NCBI GenBank assembly: GCA_920105625.2
Contig: OV050032.1
Location: 71,157,879-71,221,878, forward strand
Direction of reading: 5' to 3'
Length of the DNA: 64,000 nt
From: Clusia tigrina
Taxonomy: Eukaryota > Arthropoda > Insecta > Diptera > Clusiidae
The notes under the pieces were generated by a model. That model did no database searches. It was not told the origin of the DNA and worked only from the letters and a program-made list of their open reading frames with translations. Within the stretch, counting starts at the first letter, position 1. Each line of letters starts with the position of its first letter. Both the position numbers and the translations under genes were made by a program. Below, piece after piece: positions 1-12,496 of the stretch.

Positions 1-2156
1 ATCAGTGTTTGATTTGTGACTCAAGGGTAGCATAGCTTTGAGCGATAGCTTAAATTGACAAGAGGCTCGAGAACTTTATTGTTACAAAATTTCAAGGTTT
101 TATGACGCTCCAGTAAAAAGTTACAAGCATTTGTAAGTTGCAAACTTTGATAGGTGTAGGACGTACCGTATATAAGTTAGGGCCATTTGAAGTTTTATCA
201 GTGTTTGATTTGGGACTCAAGGGTAGCATAGCCTTGAGCGATAGCTTAAATTGACAAGAGGCTCGAATACTTTATTGTTACAATATTTCAAGGTTTAATG
301 ACGCTCCAGTAAAAAGTTACAAGCATTTGAATGTTGCAAACTTTGATAGGTGTAGGACGTACCGTATAGAAGTTAGGGCCATTTGAAGTTTTATCAGTGT
401 TTGATTTGGGACTCAAGGGTAGCATAGCTTTGAGCGATAGCTTAAATTGACAAGAGGCTCGAGTACTTTATTGTTACAAAATTTCAAGGTTTTATGATGC
501 TCAAGTAAAAAGTTTCAAGCATTTGTATGTTGCAAACTTTGATAGGTGGAGGAAGTACCGGATAAAAGTTAGGGCCATTTGAAGTTCTATCAGTGTGTGA
601 TTTGGGACTCAAGGGTAGCATAGCTTTGAGCGATAACTTAAATTGACAAGAGGCTCGAGTTCTTTATTGTTACAAAATTTCAAGGTTTTATGATGCTCCA
701 GTAAAAAGTTACAAGCATTTGTATGTTGCAAACTTTGATAGGTGGAGGAAGTACCGGATAGAAGTTAGGGCCATTTGAAGTTCTATCAGTGTTTGATTTG
801 GGACTCAAGGGTTGCATAGCTTTGAGCGATAGCTTAAATTGACAAGAGGCTCGAGTACTTTATTGTTACAAAATTTCAAGGATTTATGACGCTCCAGTAA
901 AAAGTTACAAGCATTTGTATGTTGCAAACTTTGATAGGTGTAGGACGTACCGTATAGAAGTTAGGGCCATTTGAAGTTTTATCAGTGTTTGATTTGGGAC
1001 TCAAGGGTAGCATAGCTTTAAGCGATAGCTTAAATTGACAAGAGGCTCGAGTACTCTATTGTTACAAAGTTTCAAGGTTTTATGACGCTCCAGTAAAAAG
1101 TTACAAGTATTTGTATGTTGCAAACTCTGATAGGTGTAGGACGTACCGTATAGAAGTTGGGGCCATTTTGAGTTTTATCCGTGTTTGATTTGGGACTCAA
1201 GGGTAGCATAGCTTTGCGCGATAGCTTAAATTGACAAGAGGCTCGAGTACTTGATTGTTAAAAAATTTCAAGGTTTTATGACGCTCCAGTAAAAAGTTAC
1301 AAGCATTTGTATGTTGCAAGCTTTGATAGGTGTAGGACGTACCGTATAGAAGTTAGGGCCATTTGAAGTTTTATCAGTGTTTGATTTGGGACTCAAGGGT
1401 AGCATAACTTTGAGCGATAGCTTAAATTGACAAGAGGCTCGAGAACTTTATTGTTACAAAATTTCAAGGTTTTATGACGCTCCAGTAAAAAGTTACAAGC
1501 ATTTGTATGTTGCAAACTTTGATAGGTGTAGGACGTACCGTATAGAAGTTAGGGCCATTTGAAGTTTTATCAGTGTTTGATTTGGGACTCAAGGGTAGCA
1601 TAGCCTTGAGCGATAGCTTAAATTGACAAGAGGCTCGAATACTTTATTGTTACAATATTTCAAGGTTTAATGACGCTCCAGTAAAAAGTTACAAGCATTT
1701 GAATGTTGCAAACTTTGATAGGTGTAGGACGTACCGTATAGAAGTTAGGGCCATTTGAAGTTTTATCAGTGTTTGATTTGGGACTCAAGGGTAGCATAGC
1801 TTTGAGCGATAGCTTAAATTGACAAGAGGCTCGAGTACTTTATTGTTACAAAATTTCAAGGTTTTATGATGCTCAAGTAAAAAGTTACAAGCATTTGTAT
1901 GTTGCAAACTTTGATTGGTGGAGGAAGTACCGGATAGAAGTTAGGGCCATTTGAAGTTCTATCAGTGTTTGATTTGGGACTCAAGGGTAACATAGCTTTG
2001 AGCGATAGCTTAAATTGACAAGAGGCTCGAGTTCTTTATTGTTACAAAATTTCAAGGTTTTATGATGCTCAAGTAAAAAGTTACAAGCATTTGTATGTTG
2101 CAAACTTTGATAGGTGGAGGAAGTACCGGATAGAAGTTAGGGCCATTTGAAGTTCT
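1..2156. repeat. repeated four-monomer block in the satellite
   Basis: Four successive monomer variants at 1-784 recur in the same order at 1373-2156, an offset of 1372 bp or seven monomers. Markers are the gagaactttattg monomer, then the aatactttattg/acaatattt monomer, then two gatgctcaag/ccggata monomers. The three monomers between the blocks, and those after the second block, do not continue the match, so this is a block duplication rather than a regular seven-unit repeat. Confidence 0.75.
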
Positions 2157-4704
2157 ATCAGTGTTTGATTTGGGACTCAACGGTAGCATAGCTTTGAGCG
2201 ATAGCTTAAATTGACAAGAGGCTCGAGTAGTTTATTGTTACAAAATTCCAAGGTTTTATGACGCTCCAGTAAAAAGTTACAAGCATTTGAATGCTGCAAA
2301 CTTTGATAGGTGTAGGACGTACCGTATAGAAGTTAGGGCCTTTTGAAATTTTATCAGTGTTTGATTTGGGACTCAAGGGTAGCATAGCTTTGAACGATTG
2401 CTTCAATTGACAAGAGGCGCGAGTACTTTATTGTTACAAAATTTCAAGGTTTTATGACGCTCCAGTAAAAAGTTACAAGCATTTGTATGTTGCAAACTTT
2501 GATAGGTGTAGGACGTACCATATAGAAGTTAGGGCCATCTGAAGTTTTATCAGTGTTTGTTTTGGGACTCAAGGGTAGCATAGCTTTGAGTGATAGCTTA
2601 AATTGACAAGAGGCTCGAGTGCGTTATTGTTACAAAATTTCAAGGTTTTATGACGCTCCAGTAAAAAGTTACAAGCATTTGTATGTTGCAAACTTTGATA
2701 GGTGTAGGACGTACCGTATAGAAGTTAGGGACATTTGGAGTTTTATCAGTGTTTGATTTGGGACTCAAGGGTAGCATAGCTTTGAGCGATGGCTTAAATT
2801 GACAAGAGGCTCGATTACTTTATTGTTACACACTTTCAAGGTTTTATGACGCTCCAGTAAAAAGTTACAAGCATTTGTATGTTGTAAACTTTGATAGGTG
2901 TAGGACGTACCGTATAGAAGTTAGGGCCATTTGAAGTTTTATCAGTGTTTGAGTTGGGACTCAAGGGTAGCATAGCTTTGAGCGATAGCTTAAATTGACA
3001 AGAGGCTCGAGTACTTTATTGTGACAAAATTTCAAGGTTTTATGACGCTCCAGTAAAAAGTTACAAGCATTTGTATGTTGCAAACTTTGATAGGTGTAGG
3101 ACGTACCGTATAGAAGTTAGGGCCATTTGAAGTTTTATCAGTGTTTGATTTGGGACTCAAGGGTAGTATAGCTTTGCGCGATAGCTTAAATTGACAAGAG
3201 GCTCGAGTACTTTATTGTTACAAAATTTCAAGGTTTTATGACGCTCCAGTAAAAAGTTACAAGCATTTCTATGTTGCAAACTTTGATAGGAGTAGGACGT
3301 ACCGTATAGAAGTTTGGGCCATTTGAAGTTTTATCAGTGTTTTATTTGGGACTCAAGGGTAGCATAGCTTTGAGCGATAGCTTAAATTGACAAGAGGCTC
3401 GAGTACTCTATTGTTACAAAATTTCAAGGTTTTATGACGCTCCAGTAAAAAGTTACAAGCATTTGTATGTTGCAAACTTTGATAGGTGTAGGACGTACCG
3501 TATAGAAGTTAGGGCCATTTGAAGTTTTATCAGTGTTTGATTTGGGACTCAAGGGTAGCATAGCCTTGAGCGATAGCTTAAATTGACAAGAGGCTCGAAT
3601 ACTTTATTGTTACAATATTTCAAGGTTTAATGACGCTCCAGTAAAAAGTTACAAGCATTTCTATGTTACAAACTTTGATAGGTGTAGGACGTACCGTATA
3701 GAAGTTATTGCCATTTGTAGTTTTATCAGTGTTTGATTTGGGACTCAAGGGTAGCATAGCTTTGAGCGATAGCTTAAATTGACAAGAGGGTCGAGTTCTT
3801 TATTGTTACAAAACTTCAAGGTTTTATGACGCTCCAGTAAAAAGTTATAAGCATTTGTATGTAGCAAACTTTGATAGGTGTAGGACGTACCTTATAGAAG
3901 TTAGGGCCATTTGAAGTTTTATCAGTGTTTGATTTGGGATTCAAGGGTCGCATAGCTTTGAGCGATAGCTTAAATTGCCAAGAGGCTCGAGTAATTTATT
4001 GTTACAAAATTTCAAGGTTTTATGACGCTCCAGTAAAAAGTTACAAGCATTTGTATGTTGGAAACTTTGATAGGTGTAGGACGTACCGTATAGAAGTTAG
4101 GTCCATTTGAAGCTTTATCAGTGTTTGATTTGGAACTCAAGGGTAGCATAGCTTTGAGCGATGGCTTAAATTGACAAGAGGCTCAAGTACTTGATTGTTA
4201 AAAAATTTCAAGGTTTTATGATGCTCAAGTAAAAAGTTACAAGCATTTGTATGTTGCAAGCTTTGATAGGTGTAGGACGCACCGTATAGAAGTTAGGGCC
4301 ATTTGAAGTTTTATCAGTGTTTGATTTGGGCCTCAAGGATAGCATAGCTTTGAGCGATAGCTTAAATTGACAAGAGGCTCGAGTGCTTGATTGTTAAAAA
4401 ATTTCAAGGTTTTATGACGCTCCAGTAAAAAGTTACAAGCATTTGTATGTTGCAAGCTTTGATAGGTGTAGGACGTACCGTATAGAAGTTAGGGCCATTT
4501 GAAGTTTTATCAGTGTTTGATTTGGGACTCAAGGGTAGCATAGCTTTGAGCGATAGCTTAAATTGACAAGAGGCTCGAGTACTTTATTGTTACAAAATTT
4601 CAAGGTTTTATGACGCTCCAGTAAAAAGTTACAAGCATTTGTATGTTGCAAACTTTGATAGGTGTAGGACGTACCGTATAGAAGTTAGGGCCATTTGAAG
4701 TTTT

Positions 4705-7700
4705 ATCAGTGTTTGATTTGGGACTCAAGGGTAGCATAGCCTTGAGCGATAGCTTAAATTGACAAGAGGCTCGAATACTTTATTGTTACAATATTTCAAG
4801 GTTTAATGACGCTCCAGTAAAAAGTTACAAGCATTTCTATGTTACAAACTTTGATAGGTGTAGGACGTACCGTATAGAAGTTATTGCCATTTGTAGTTTT
4901 ATCAGTGTTTGATTTGGGACTCAAGGGTAGCATAGCTTTGAGCGATAGCTTAAATTGACAAGAGGCTCGAGTACTTTATTGTTACAAAATTTCAAGGTTT
5001 TATGACGCTCCAGTAAAAAGTTATAAGCATTTGTATGTCGCAAACTTTGATAGGTATAGGACGTACCTTATAGAAGTTAGGGCCATTTGAAGTTGTATCA
5101 GTGTTTGATTTGGGACTCAAGGGTAGCATAGCTTTGAGCGATAGCTTAAATTGACAAGAGGCTCGAGTACTTTATTGTTACAAAATTTCAAGGTTTTATG
5201 ACGCTCCAGTAAAAAGTTACAAGCATTTGTATGTTGCAAACTTTGATAGGTGTAGGACGTACCGTATAGAAGTTAGGGATATTTGAAGTTTTATCAGTGT
5301 TTGATTTGGGACTCAAGGGTAGCATAGCTTTGAGCGATGGCTTAAATTGACAAGAGGCTCAAGTACTTGATTGTTACACACTTTCAAGGTTTTATGACGC
5401 TCCAGTAAAAAGTTACAAGCATTTGTATGTTGCAAACTTTGATAGGTGTAGGACGTACCGTAAAGAAGTTAGGGCCATTTGAAGTTTTATCAGTGTTTGA
5501 GTTGGGCCTCAAGGATAGCATAGCTTTGAGCGATAGCTTAAATTGACAAGAGGCTCGAGTACTTGATTGTTAAAAAATTTCAAGGTTTTATGACGCTCCA
5601 GTAAAAAGTTACAAGCATTTGTATGTTGCAAGCTTTGATAGGTGTAGGACGTACCGTATAGAAGTTAGGGCCATTTGAAGTTTTATCAGTGTTTGATTTG
5701 GGACTCAAGGGTAGCATAGCTTTGAGCGATAGCTTAAATTGACAAGAGGCTCGAGTACTTTATTGTTACAAAATTTCAAGGATTTATGACGCTCCAGTAA
5801 AAAGTTACAAGCATTTGTATGTTGCAAACTTTGATAGGTGTAAGACGTACCGTATAGAAGTTAGGGCCATTTGAAGTTTTATCAGTGTTTGATTTGGGAC
5901 TCAAGGGTAGCATAGCTTTGAGCTATAGCTTAAATTGACAAGAGTCTCGAGTACTTTATTGTTACAAAATTTCAAGGTTTTATGACGCTCCAGTAAAAAG
6001 TTACAAGCATTTGAATGTTGCAAACTTTGATAGGTGTAGGACGCACCGTATAGAAGTTAGGTCCATTTGAAGTTTTATGAGTGTTTGATTTGGGACTCAA
6101 GGGTAGCATAGCTTTAAGCGATAGTTTAAATTGACAAGAGGCTCGAGTTCTCTATTGTTACAAAATTTCAAGGTTTTATGACGCTCCAGTAAAAAGTTAC
6201 AAGTATTTGTATGTTGCAAACTCTGATAGGTGTAGGACGTACCGTATAGAAGTTAGGACCATTTGAAGTTTTATCAGTGTTTGATTTGGGACTCAAGGGT
6301 AGCATAGCTTTGAGCGATAGCTTAAATTGACAAGAGGCTCGAGTACTTTATTGTTACAAAATTTCAAGGTTTTATGACGCTCCAGTAAAAAGTTACAAGC
6401 ATTTCTATGTTGCAAACTTTGATAGGAGTAGGACGTACCGTATAGAAGTTAGGGCCATTTGAAGTTTTATCAGTGTTTGATTTGGGACTCAAGGGTAGCA
6501 TAGCTTTGAGCGATAGCTTAAATTGCCAAGAGGCTCGAGTAATTTATTGTTACAAAATTTCTAGGTTTTATGACGCTCCAGTAAAAAGTTACAAGCATTT
6601 GTATGTTGGAAACTTTGATAGGTGTAGGACGTACCGTATAGAAGTTAGGGCCATTTTAAATTTTATCAGTGTTTGATTTGGGACTCAAGGGTAGCATAGC
6701 TTTGAGCGGTAGCTTAAATTGACAAGAGGCTCGAGTACTTTATTGTTACAAAATTTCAAGGTTCTATGACGCTCCAGTAAAAAGATACAAGCATTTGTAT
6801 ATTGCAAACTTTGAAAGTTGTAGGACGTACCGTATAGAAGTAAGGGCCATTTGAAGTTTTATCAGTGTTTGATTTGGGACTCAAGGGCAGCATAGCTTTG
6901 AGCGATAGCTTAAATTGACAAGAGGCTCGAGTACTTTATTGTCACAAAATTTCAAGGTTTTATGATGCTCAAGTAAAAAGTTACAAGCATTTGTATGTTG
7001 CAAACTTTGATAGGTGGAGGAAGTACCGGATAGAAGTTAGGGCCATTTGAAGTTCTATCAGTGTTTGATTTGGGACTCAAGGGTAGCATAGCTTTGAGCG
7101 ATAGCTTAAATTGACAAGAGGCTCGAGTATTTTATTGTTACAAAATTTCAAGGTTTTATGACGCTCCAGTAATAAGTTACAAGCATTTGAATGTTGCAAA
7201 CTTTGATAGGTGTAGGACGTACCGTATAGAAGTTAGGGCCATTTGAAGTTTTATGAGTGTTTGATTTGGGACTCAAGGGTAGCATAGCTTTAAGCGATAG
7301 CTTAAATCGACAAGAGGCTCGAGTACTCTATTGTTACAAAATTTCAAGGTTTTATGACGCTCCAGTAAAAAGTTACAAGTATTTGTATGTTGCAAACTCT
7401 TATAGGTGTAGGACGTCCCGTATAGAAGTTAGGACCCTTTTAAGTTTTATCAGTGTTTGATTTGGGACTCAAGGGTAGCATAGCTTTGAGCGATAGCTTA
7501 AATTGACAAGAGGCTCGAGTACTTTATTGTTACAAAATTTCAAGGTTTTATGACGCTCCAGTAAAAAGTTACAAGTATTTGTATGTTGCAAACTCTGATG
7601 GGTGTAGGACGTCCCGTATAGAAGTTAGGACCATTTGAAGTTTTATCAGTGTTTGATTTGGGACTCAAGGGTAGCATAGCTTTGAGCGATAGCTTAAATT

Positions 7701-8036
7701 GACAAGAGGCTCGAGTACTTTATTGTTACAAAATTTCAAGGTTTTATGACGCTCCAGTAAAAAGTTACAAGCATTTCTATGTTGCAAACTTTGATAGGAG
7801 TAGGACGTACCGTATAGAAGTTAGGGCCATTTGAAGTTTTACTAGTGTTTGATTTGGGATTCAAGGGTAGCATAGCTTTGAGCGATAGCTTAAATTGACA
7901 AGAGGCTCGAGTACTTTATTGTTACAACATTTCAAGGTTTAATGACGCTCCAGTAAAAAGTTACAAGCATTTGTATGTTGCAAGCTTTGATAGGTGTAGG
8001 ACGTACCGTATAGAAGTTAGGGCCATTTGAAGTTTT
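4705..8036. repeat. higher-order satellite repeat, unit 1 (17 monomers)
   Basis: A 3332-bp run of 17 monomers matches the next unit nearly base for base over its first 15 monomers (4705-7644 against 8037-10976). I noticed only about half a dozen differences, for example acgcaccg near 6040 against acgtaccg in unit 2. Adjacent monomers within a unit differ from each other far more. This is the signature of a recent duplication of a large multi-monomer block. Confidence 0.85.
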
Positions 8037-11000
8037 ATTAGTGTTTGATTTGGGACTCAAGGGTAGCATAGCCTTGAGCGATAGCTTAAATTGACAAGAG
8101 GCTCGAATACTTTAATGTTACAATATTTCAAGGTTTAATGACGCTCCAGTAAAAAGTTACAAGCATTTCTATGTTACAAACTTTGATAGGTGTAGGACGT
8201 ACCGTATAGAAGTTATTGCCATTTGTAGTTTTATCAGTGTTTGATTTGGGACTCAAGGGTAGCATAGCTTTGAGCGATAGCTTAAATTGACAAGAGGCTC
8301 GAGTACTTTATTGTTACAAAATTTCAAGGTTTTATGACGCTCCAGTAAAAAGTTATAAGCATTTGTATGTCGCAAACTTTGATAGGTATAGGACGTACCT
8401 TATAGAAGTTAGGGCCATTTGAAGTTGTATCAGTGTTTGATTTGGGACTCAAGGGTAGCATAGCTTTGAGCGATAGCTTAAATTGACAAGAGGCTCGAGT
8501 ACTTTATTGTTACAAAATTTCAAGGTTTTATGACGCTCCAGTAAAAAGTTACAAGCATTTGTATGTTGCAAACTTTGATAGGTGTAGGACGTACCGTATA
8601 GAAGTTAGGGATATTTGAAGTTTTATCAGTGTTTGATTTGGGACTCAAGGGTAGCATAGCTTTGAGCGATGGCTTAAATTGACAAGAGGCTCAAGTACTT
8701 GATTGTTACACACTTTCAAGGTTTTATGACGCTCCAGTAAAAAGTTACAAGCATTTGTATGTTGCAAACTTTGATAGGTGTAGGACGTACCGTAAAGAAG
8801 TTAGGGCCATTTGAAGTTTTATCAGTGTTTGAGTTGGGCCTCAAGGATAGCATAGCTTTGAGCGATAGCTTAAATTGACAAGAGGCTCGAGTACTTGATT
8901 GTTAAAAAATTTCAAGGTTTTATGTCGCTCCAGTAAAAAGTTACAAGCATTTGTATGTTGCAAGCTTTGATAGGTGTAGGACGTACCGTATAGAAGTTAG
9001 GGCCATTTGAAGTTTTATCAGTGTTTGATTTGGGACTCAAGGGTAGCATAGCTTTGAGCGATAGCTTAAATTGACAAGAGGCTCGAGTACTTTATTGTTA
9101 CAAAATTTCAAGGATTTATGACGCTCCAGTAAAAAGTTACAAGCATTTGTATGTTGCAAACTTTGATAGGTGTAAGACGTACCGTATAGAAGTTAGGGCC
9201 ATTTGAAGTTTTATCAGTGTTTGATTTGGGACTCAAGGGTAGCATAGCTTTGAGCTATAGCTTAAATTGACAAGAGTCTCGAGTACTTTATTGTTACAAA
9301 ATTTCAAGGTTTTATGACGCTCCAGTAAAAAGTTACAAGCATTTGAATGTTGCAAACTTTGATAGGTGTAGGACGTACCGTATAGAAGTTAGGTCCATTT
9401 GAAGTTTTATGAGTGTTTGATTTGGGACTCAAGGGTAGCATAGCTTTAAGCGATAGCTTAAATTGACAAGAGGCTCGAGTTCTCTATTGTTACAAAATTT
9501 CAAGGTTTTATGACGCTCCAGTAAAAAGTTACAAGTATTTGTATGTTGCAAACTCTGATAGGTGTAGGACGTACCGTATAGAAGTTAGGACCATTTGAAG
9601 TTTTATCAGTGTTTGATTTGGGACTCAAGGGTAGCATAGCTTTGAGCGATAGCTTAAATTGACAAGAGGCTCGAGTACTTTATTGTTACAAAATTTCAAG
9701 GTTTTATGACGGTCCAGTAAAAAGTTACAAGCATTTCTATGTTGCAAACTTTGATAGGAGTAGGACGTACCGTATAGAAGTTAGGGCCATTTGAAGTTTT
9801 ATCAGTGTTTGATTTGGGACTCAAGGGTAGCATAGCTTTGAGCGATAGCTTAAATTGCCAAGAGGCTCGAGTAATTTATTGTTACAAAATTTCTAGGTTT
9901 TATGACGCTCCAGTAAAAAGTTACAAGCATTTGTATGTTGGAAACTTTGATAGGTGTAGGACGTACCGTATAGAAGTTAGGGCCATTTTAAATTTTATCA
10001 GTGTTTGATTTGGGACTCAAGGGTAGCATAGCTTTGAGCGGTAGCTTAAATTGACAAGAGGCTCGAGTACTTTATTGTTACAAAATTTCAAGGTTCTATG
10101 ACGCTCCAGTAAAAAGATACAAGCATTTGTATATTGCAAACTTTGAAAGTTGTAGGACGTACCGTATAGAAGTAAGGGCCATTTGAAGTTTTATCAGTGT
10201 TTGATTTGGGACTCAAGGGCAGCATAGCTTTGAGCGATAGCTTAAATTGACAAGAGGCTCGAGTACTTTATTGTCACAAAATTTCAAGGTTTTATGATGC
10301 TCAAGTAAAAAGTTACAAGCATTTGTATGTTGCAAACTTTGATAGGTGGAGGAAGTACCGGATAGAAGTTAGGGCCATTTGAAGTTCTATCAGTGTTTGA
10401 TTTGGGACTCAAGGGTAGCATAGCTTTGAGCGATAGCTTAAATTGACAAGAGGCTCGAGTATTTTATTGTTACAAAATTTCAAGGTTTTATGACGCTCCA
10501 GTAATAAGTTACAAGCATTTGAATGTTGCAAACTTTGATAGGTGTAGGACGTACCGTATAGAAGTTAGGGCCATTTGAAGTTTTATGAGTGTTTGATTTG
10601 GGACTCAAGGGTAGCATAGCTTTAAGCGATAGCTTAAATCGACAAGAGGCTCGAGTACTCTATTGTTACAAAATTTCAAGGTTTTATGACGCTCCAGTAA
10701 AAAGTTACAAGTATTTGTATGTTGCAAACTCTTATAGGTGTAGGACGTCCCGTATAGAAGTTAGGACCCTTTTAAGTTTTATCAGTGTTTGATTTGGGAC
10801 TCAAGGGTAGCATAGCTTTGAGCGATAGCTTAAATTGACAAGAGGCTCGAGTACTTTATTGTTACAAAATTTCAAGGTTTTATGACGCTCCAGTAAAAAG
10901 TTACAAGTATTTGTATGTTGCAAACTCTGATGGGTGTAGGACGTCCCGTATAGAAGTTAGGACCATTTGAAGTTTTATCAGTGTTTGATTTGGGACTCAA

Positions 11001-11564
11001 GGGTAGCATAGCTTTGAGCGATAGCTTAAATTGACAAGAGGCTCGAGTACTTTATTGTTACAAAATTTCAAGATTTTATGACGCTCCAGTAAAAAGTTAC
11101 AAGTATTTGTATGTTGCAAACTTTGATAGGTGTAGGACGTACCGTATAGAAGTTAGGGCCATTTGAAGTTGTATCAGTGTTTGATTTGGGACTCAAGGGT
11201 AGCATAGCTTTGAGCGATAGCTTAAATTGACAAGGGGCTCGAGTACTTTATTGTTACAAAATTTCAAGGTTTTATGACGCTCCAGTAAAAAGTTACAAGC
11301 ATTTCTATGTTGCAAACTTTGATAGGAGTAGGACGTACCGTATAGAAGTTAGGGCCATTTGAAGTTTTACTAGTGTTTGATTTGGGATTCAAGGGTAGCA
11401 TAGCTTTGAGCGATAGCTTAAATTGACAAGAGGCTCGAGTACTTTATTGTTACAACATTTCAAGGTTTAATGACGCTCCAGTAAAAAGTTACAAGCATTT
11501 CTATGTTACAAACTTTGATAGATGTGGGACGTACCGTATAGAAGCTATTGCCATTTGTAGTTTT
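8037..11564. repeat. higher-order satellite repeat, unit 2 (18 monomers)
   Basis: This second copy of the 17-monomer block carries one extra monomer at 10977-11172. After it the match resumes, with 11173-11564 corresponding to 7645-8036 at an offset of 3528 bp (18 monomers). Unit-specific changes include ttaatg near 8114 and gacggtcc near 9709. Confidence 0.8.
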
Positions 11565-11986
11565 ATCAGTGTTTGATTTGGGACTCAAGTGTAACATAGC
11601 TTTGAGCGATAGCTTAAATTGACAAGAGGCTCGAGTACTTTATTGTTACAAAATTTCAATTTTTTATGTCGCTCCAGTAAAAAGTTATAAGCATTTGTAT
11701 GTAGCAAACTTTGATAGGTGTAGGACGTACCTTATAGAAGTTAGGGCCATTTGAAGTTTTATCAGTGTTTGATTTGGGACTCAAGGGTAGCATAGCTTTG
11801 AGCGATAGCTTAAATTGCCAAGAGGCTCGAGTAATTTATTGTTACAAAATTTCAAGGTTTTATGACGCTCCAGTAAAAAGTTACAAGCATTTGTATGTTG
11901 GAAACTTTGATAGGTTTAGGACGTACCGTATAGAAGTTAGGGCCATTTGAAGCTTTATCAGTGTTTGATTTGGAACTCAAGGGTAG

Positions 11987-11991
11987 CATAG
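11987..11991. other. left target-site duplication of the provirus array
   Basis: The bases catag are positions 31-35 of the satellite monomer that starts at 11957. LTR A follows immediately. The matching copy is aatag at 60825-60829. Target duplications of 4-6 bp, commonly 5, are normal for BEL/Pao elements. Confidence 0.85.
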
Positions 11992-12461
11992 TGTTTCTAT
12001 ACCGATTAGTTGGTTTACTAATCGGTTGCCGATTCCTTGGGTGCAATACCGAATAATCGTGATGATGACTTCAAGTGCAATACTGAAGTCTGATATCTCT
12101 TTGGGTACAGTACCGAAAGAGTTTTGTGGTTAATCAAGTATTAATTTTGAATTAACCTTGTGGTTGAAAGTGGCGACAAAGAAAACACTGTTGAATGGTT
12201 GACTTCAAAAGTATATCTCAATTTTTATTTATAAATTGATTGAATTTATATTATAATTTTGATTATGCTACAGAAATAAATATATTTGTGGTGTCTGCAA
12301 TTATGTGCAAGGCACCAGCGTTTGTGCGTACGTAGGGCAAATTAATACTTTAGCCCGCACGTGTACGGAAATGCTGATGAGGCTTCACATGCTGCGTTCA
12401 CGAGCGGGCATTGGTGATGGGAATTGCTGATTGGAGTTTTGCGTTGGAGCAGGTAAAAACA
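11992..12461 (-). repeat. LTR A, outer 3' LTR of the array (3' LTR of copy 1)
   Basis: On the plus strand the LTR runs from TGTTTCTATACC to GGTAAAAACA; on the coding strand it starts TG and ends CA. It is 470 bp against 503 for the standard LTR because about 33 bp are missing near 12390, between short ctg repeats. It shares cacatgctg and aggtaaaaaca with LTR B; the other LTRs have cacacgctg and aggtacaaaca wherever those positions survive (LTR F has lost them). Confidence 0.95.
12001..12157 (-). other. cluster of four inverted repeats in the LTR 3' half
   Basis: Four potential stem-loops lie in a row: accgattagt/actaatcggt (12001-12026, 10-bp perfect arms, 6-nt loop); gacttca/tgaagtc (12067-12090, perfect arms); ctctttgggtac/gtaccgaaagag (12097-12121, one mismatch); ggttaat/attaacc (12128-12157, perfect arms). 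The other LTRs have the same arrangement with few changes. On the coding strand they lie towards the PBS, in the expected R/U5 part, so they would form in the genomic RNA leader. The R boundaries cannot be placed from sequence alone. Confidence 0.6.
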
Positions 12462-12471
12462 TCCTCCCGCC
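12462..12471 (-). other. polypurine tract of copy 1 (representative of all copies)
   Basis: On the coding strand GGCGGGAGGA lies directly against the 3' LTR start TGTTT, as expected for the plus-strand primer. Equivalent tracts are at 20443-20452, 26572-26581 (one base changed), 34554-34563 (GGCGGGACGA), 43900-43909, 46539-46548 and 52893-52902. Confidence 0.75.
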
Positions 12472-12496
12472 TGTTGAGCATATTCTCAACTTCGAA

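Larger units (their letters stand above)
1..11991. repeat. 196-bp tandem satellite, left arm
   Basis: Head-to-tail monomers of 196 bp. The start motif atcagtgtttgatttggg recurs at 1, 197, 393, 589 and so on to 11957, that is 61 full monomers plus 35 bp. The register never slips, so there is no net insertion or deletion over 12 kb. Monomers differ mostly by substitutions and fall into linked variant types, for example gtgtaggacgtaccgtatag versus gtggaggaagtaccggatag, the aatactttattg type, and the ttattgccatttgtag type. No gene is visible. Short open frames of 61-67 codons inside it follow the monomer and are not genes. The satellite family was not recognised by name. Confidence 0.97.

Noticed and set aside
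3925..11950. Repeated open frames of 61-67 codons in the satellite (also 62171-62356) as small genes
   Set aside because: They recur because the monomer recurs, exist only in variants with a changed base such as ttgcca for ttgaca, and show no start context or known domain.
1..11991. CRISPR-like array
   Set aside because: Monomers are contiguous 196-bp repeats without unique spacers in a eukaryotic setting.
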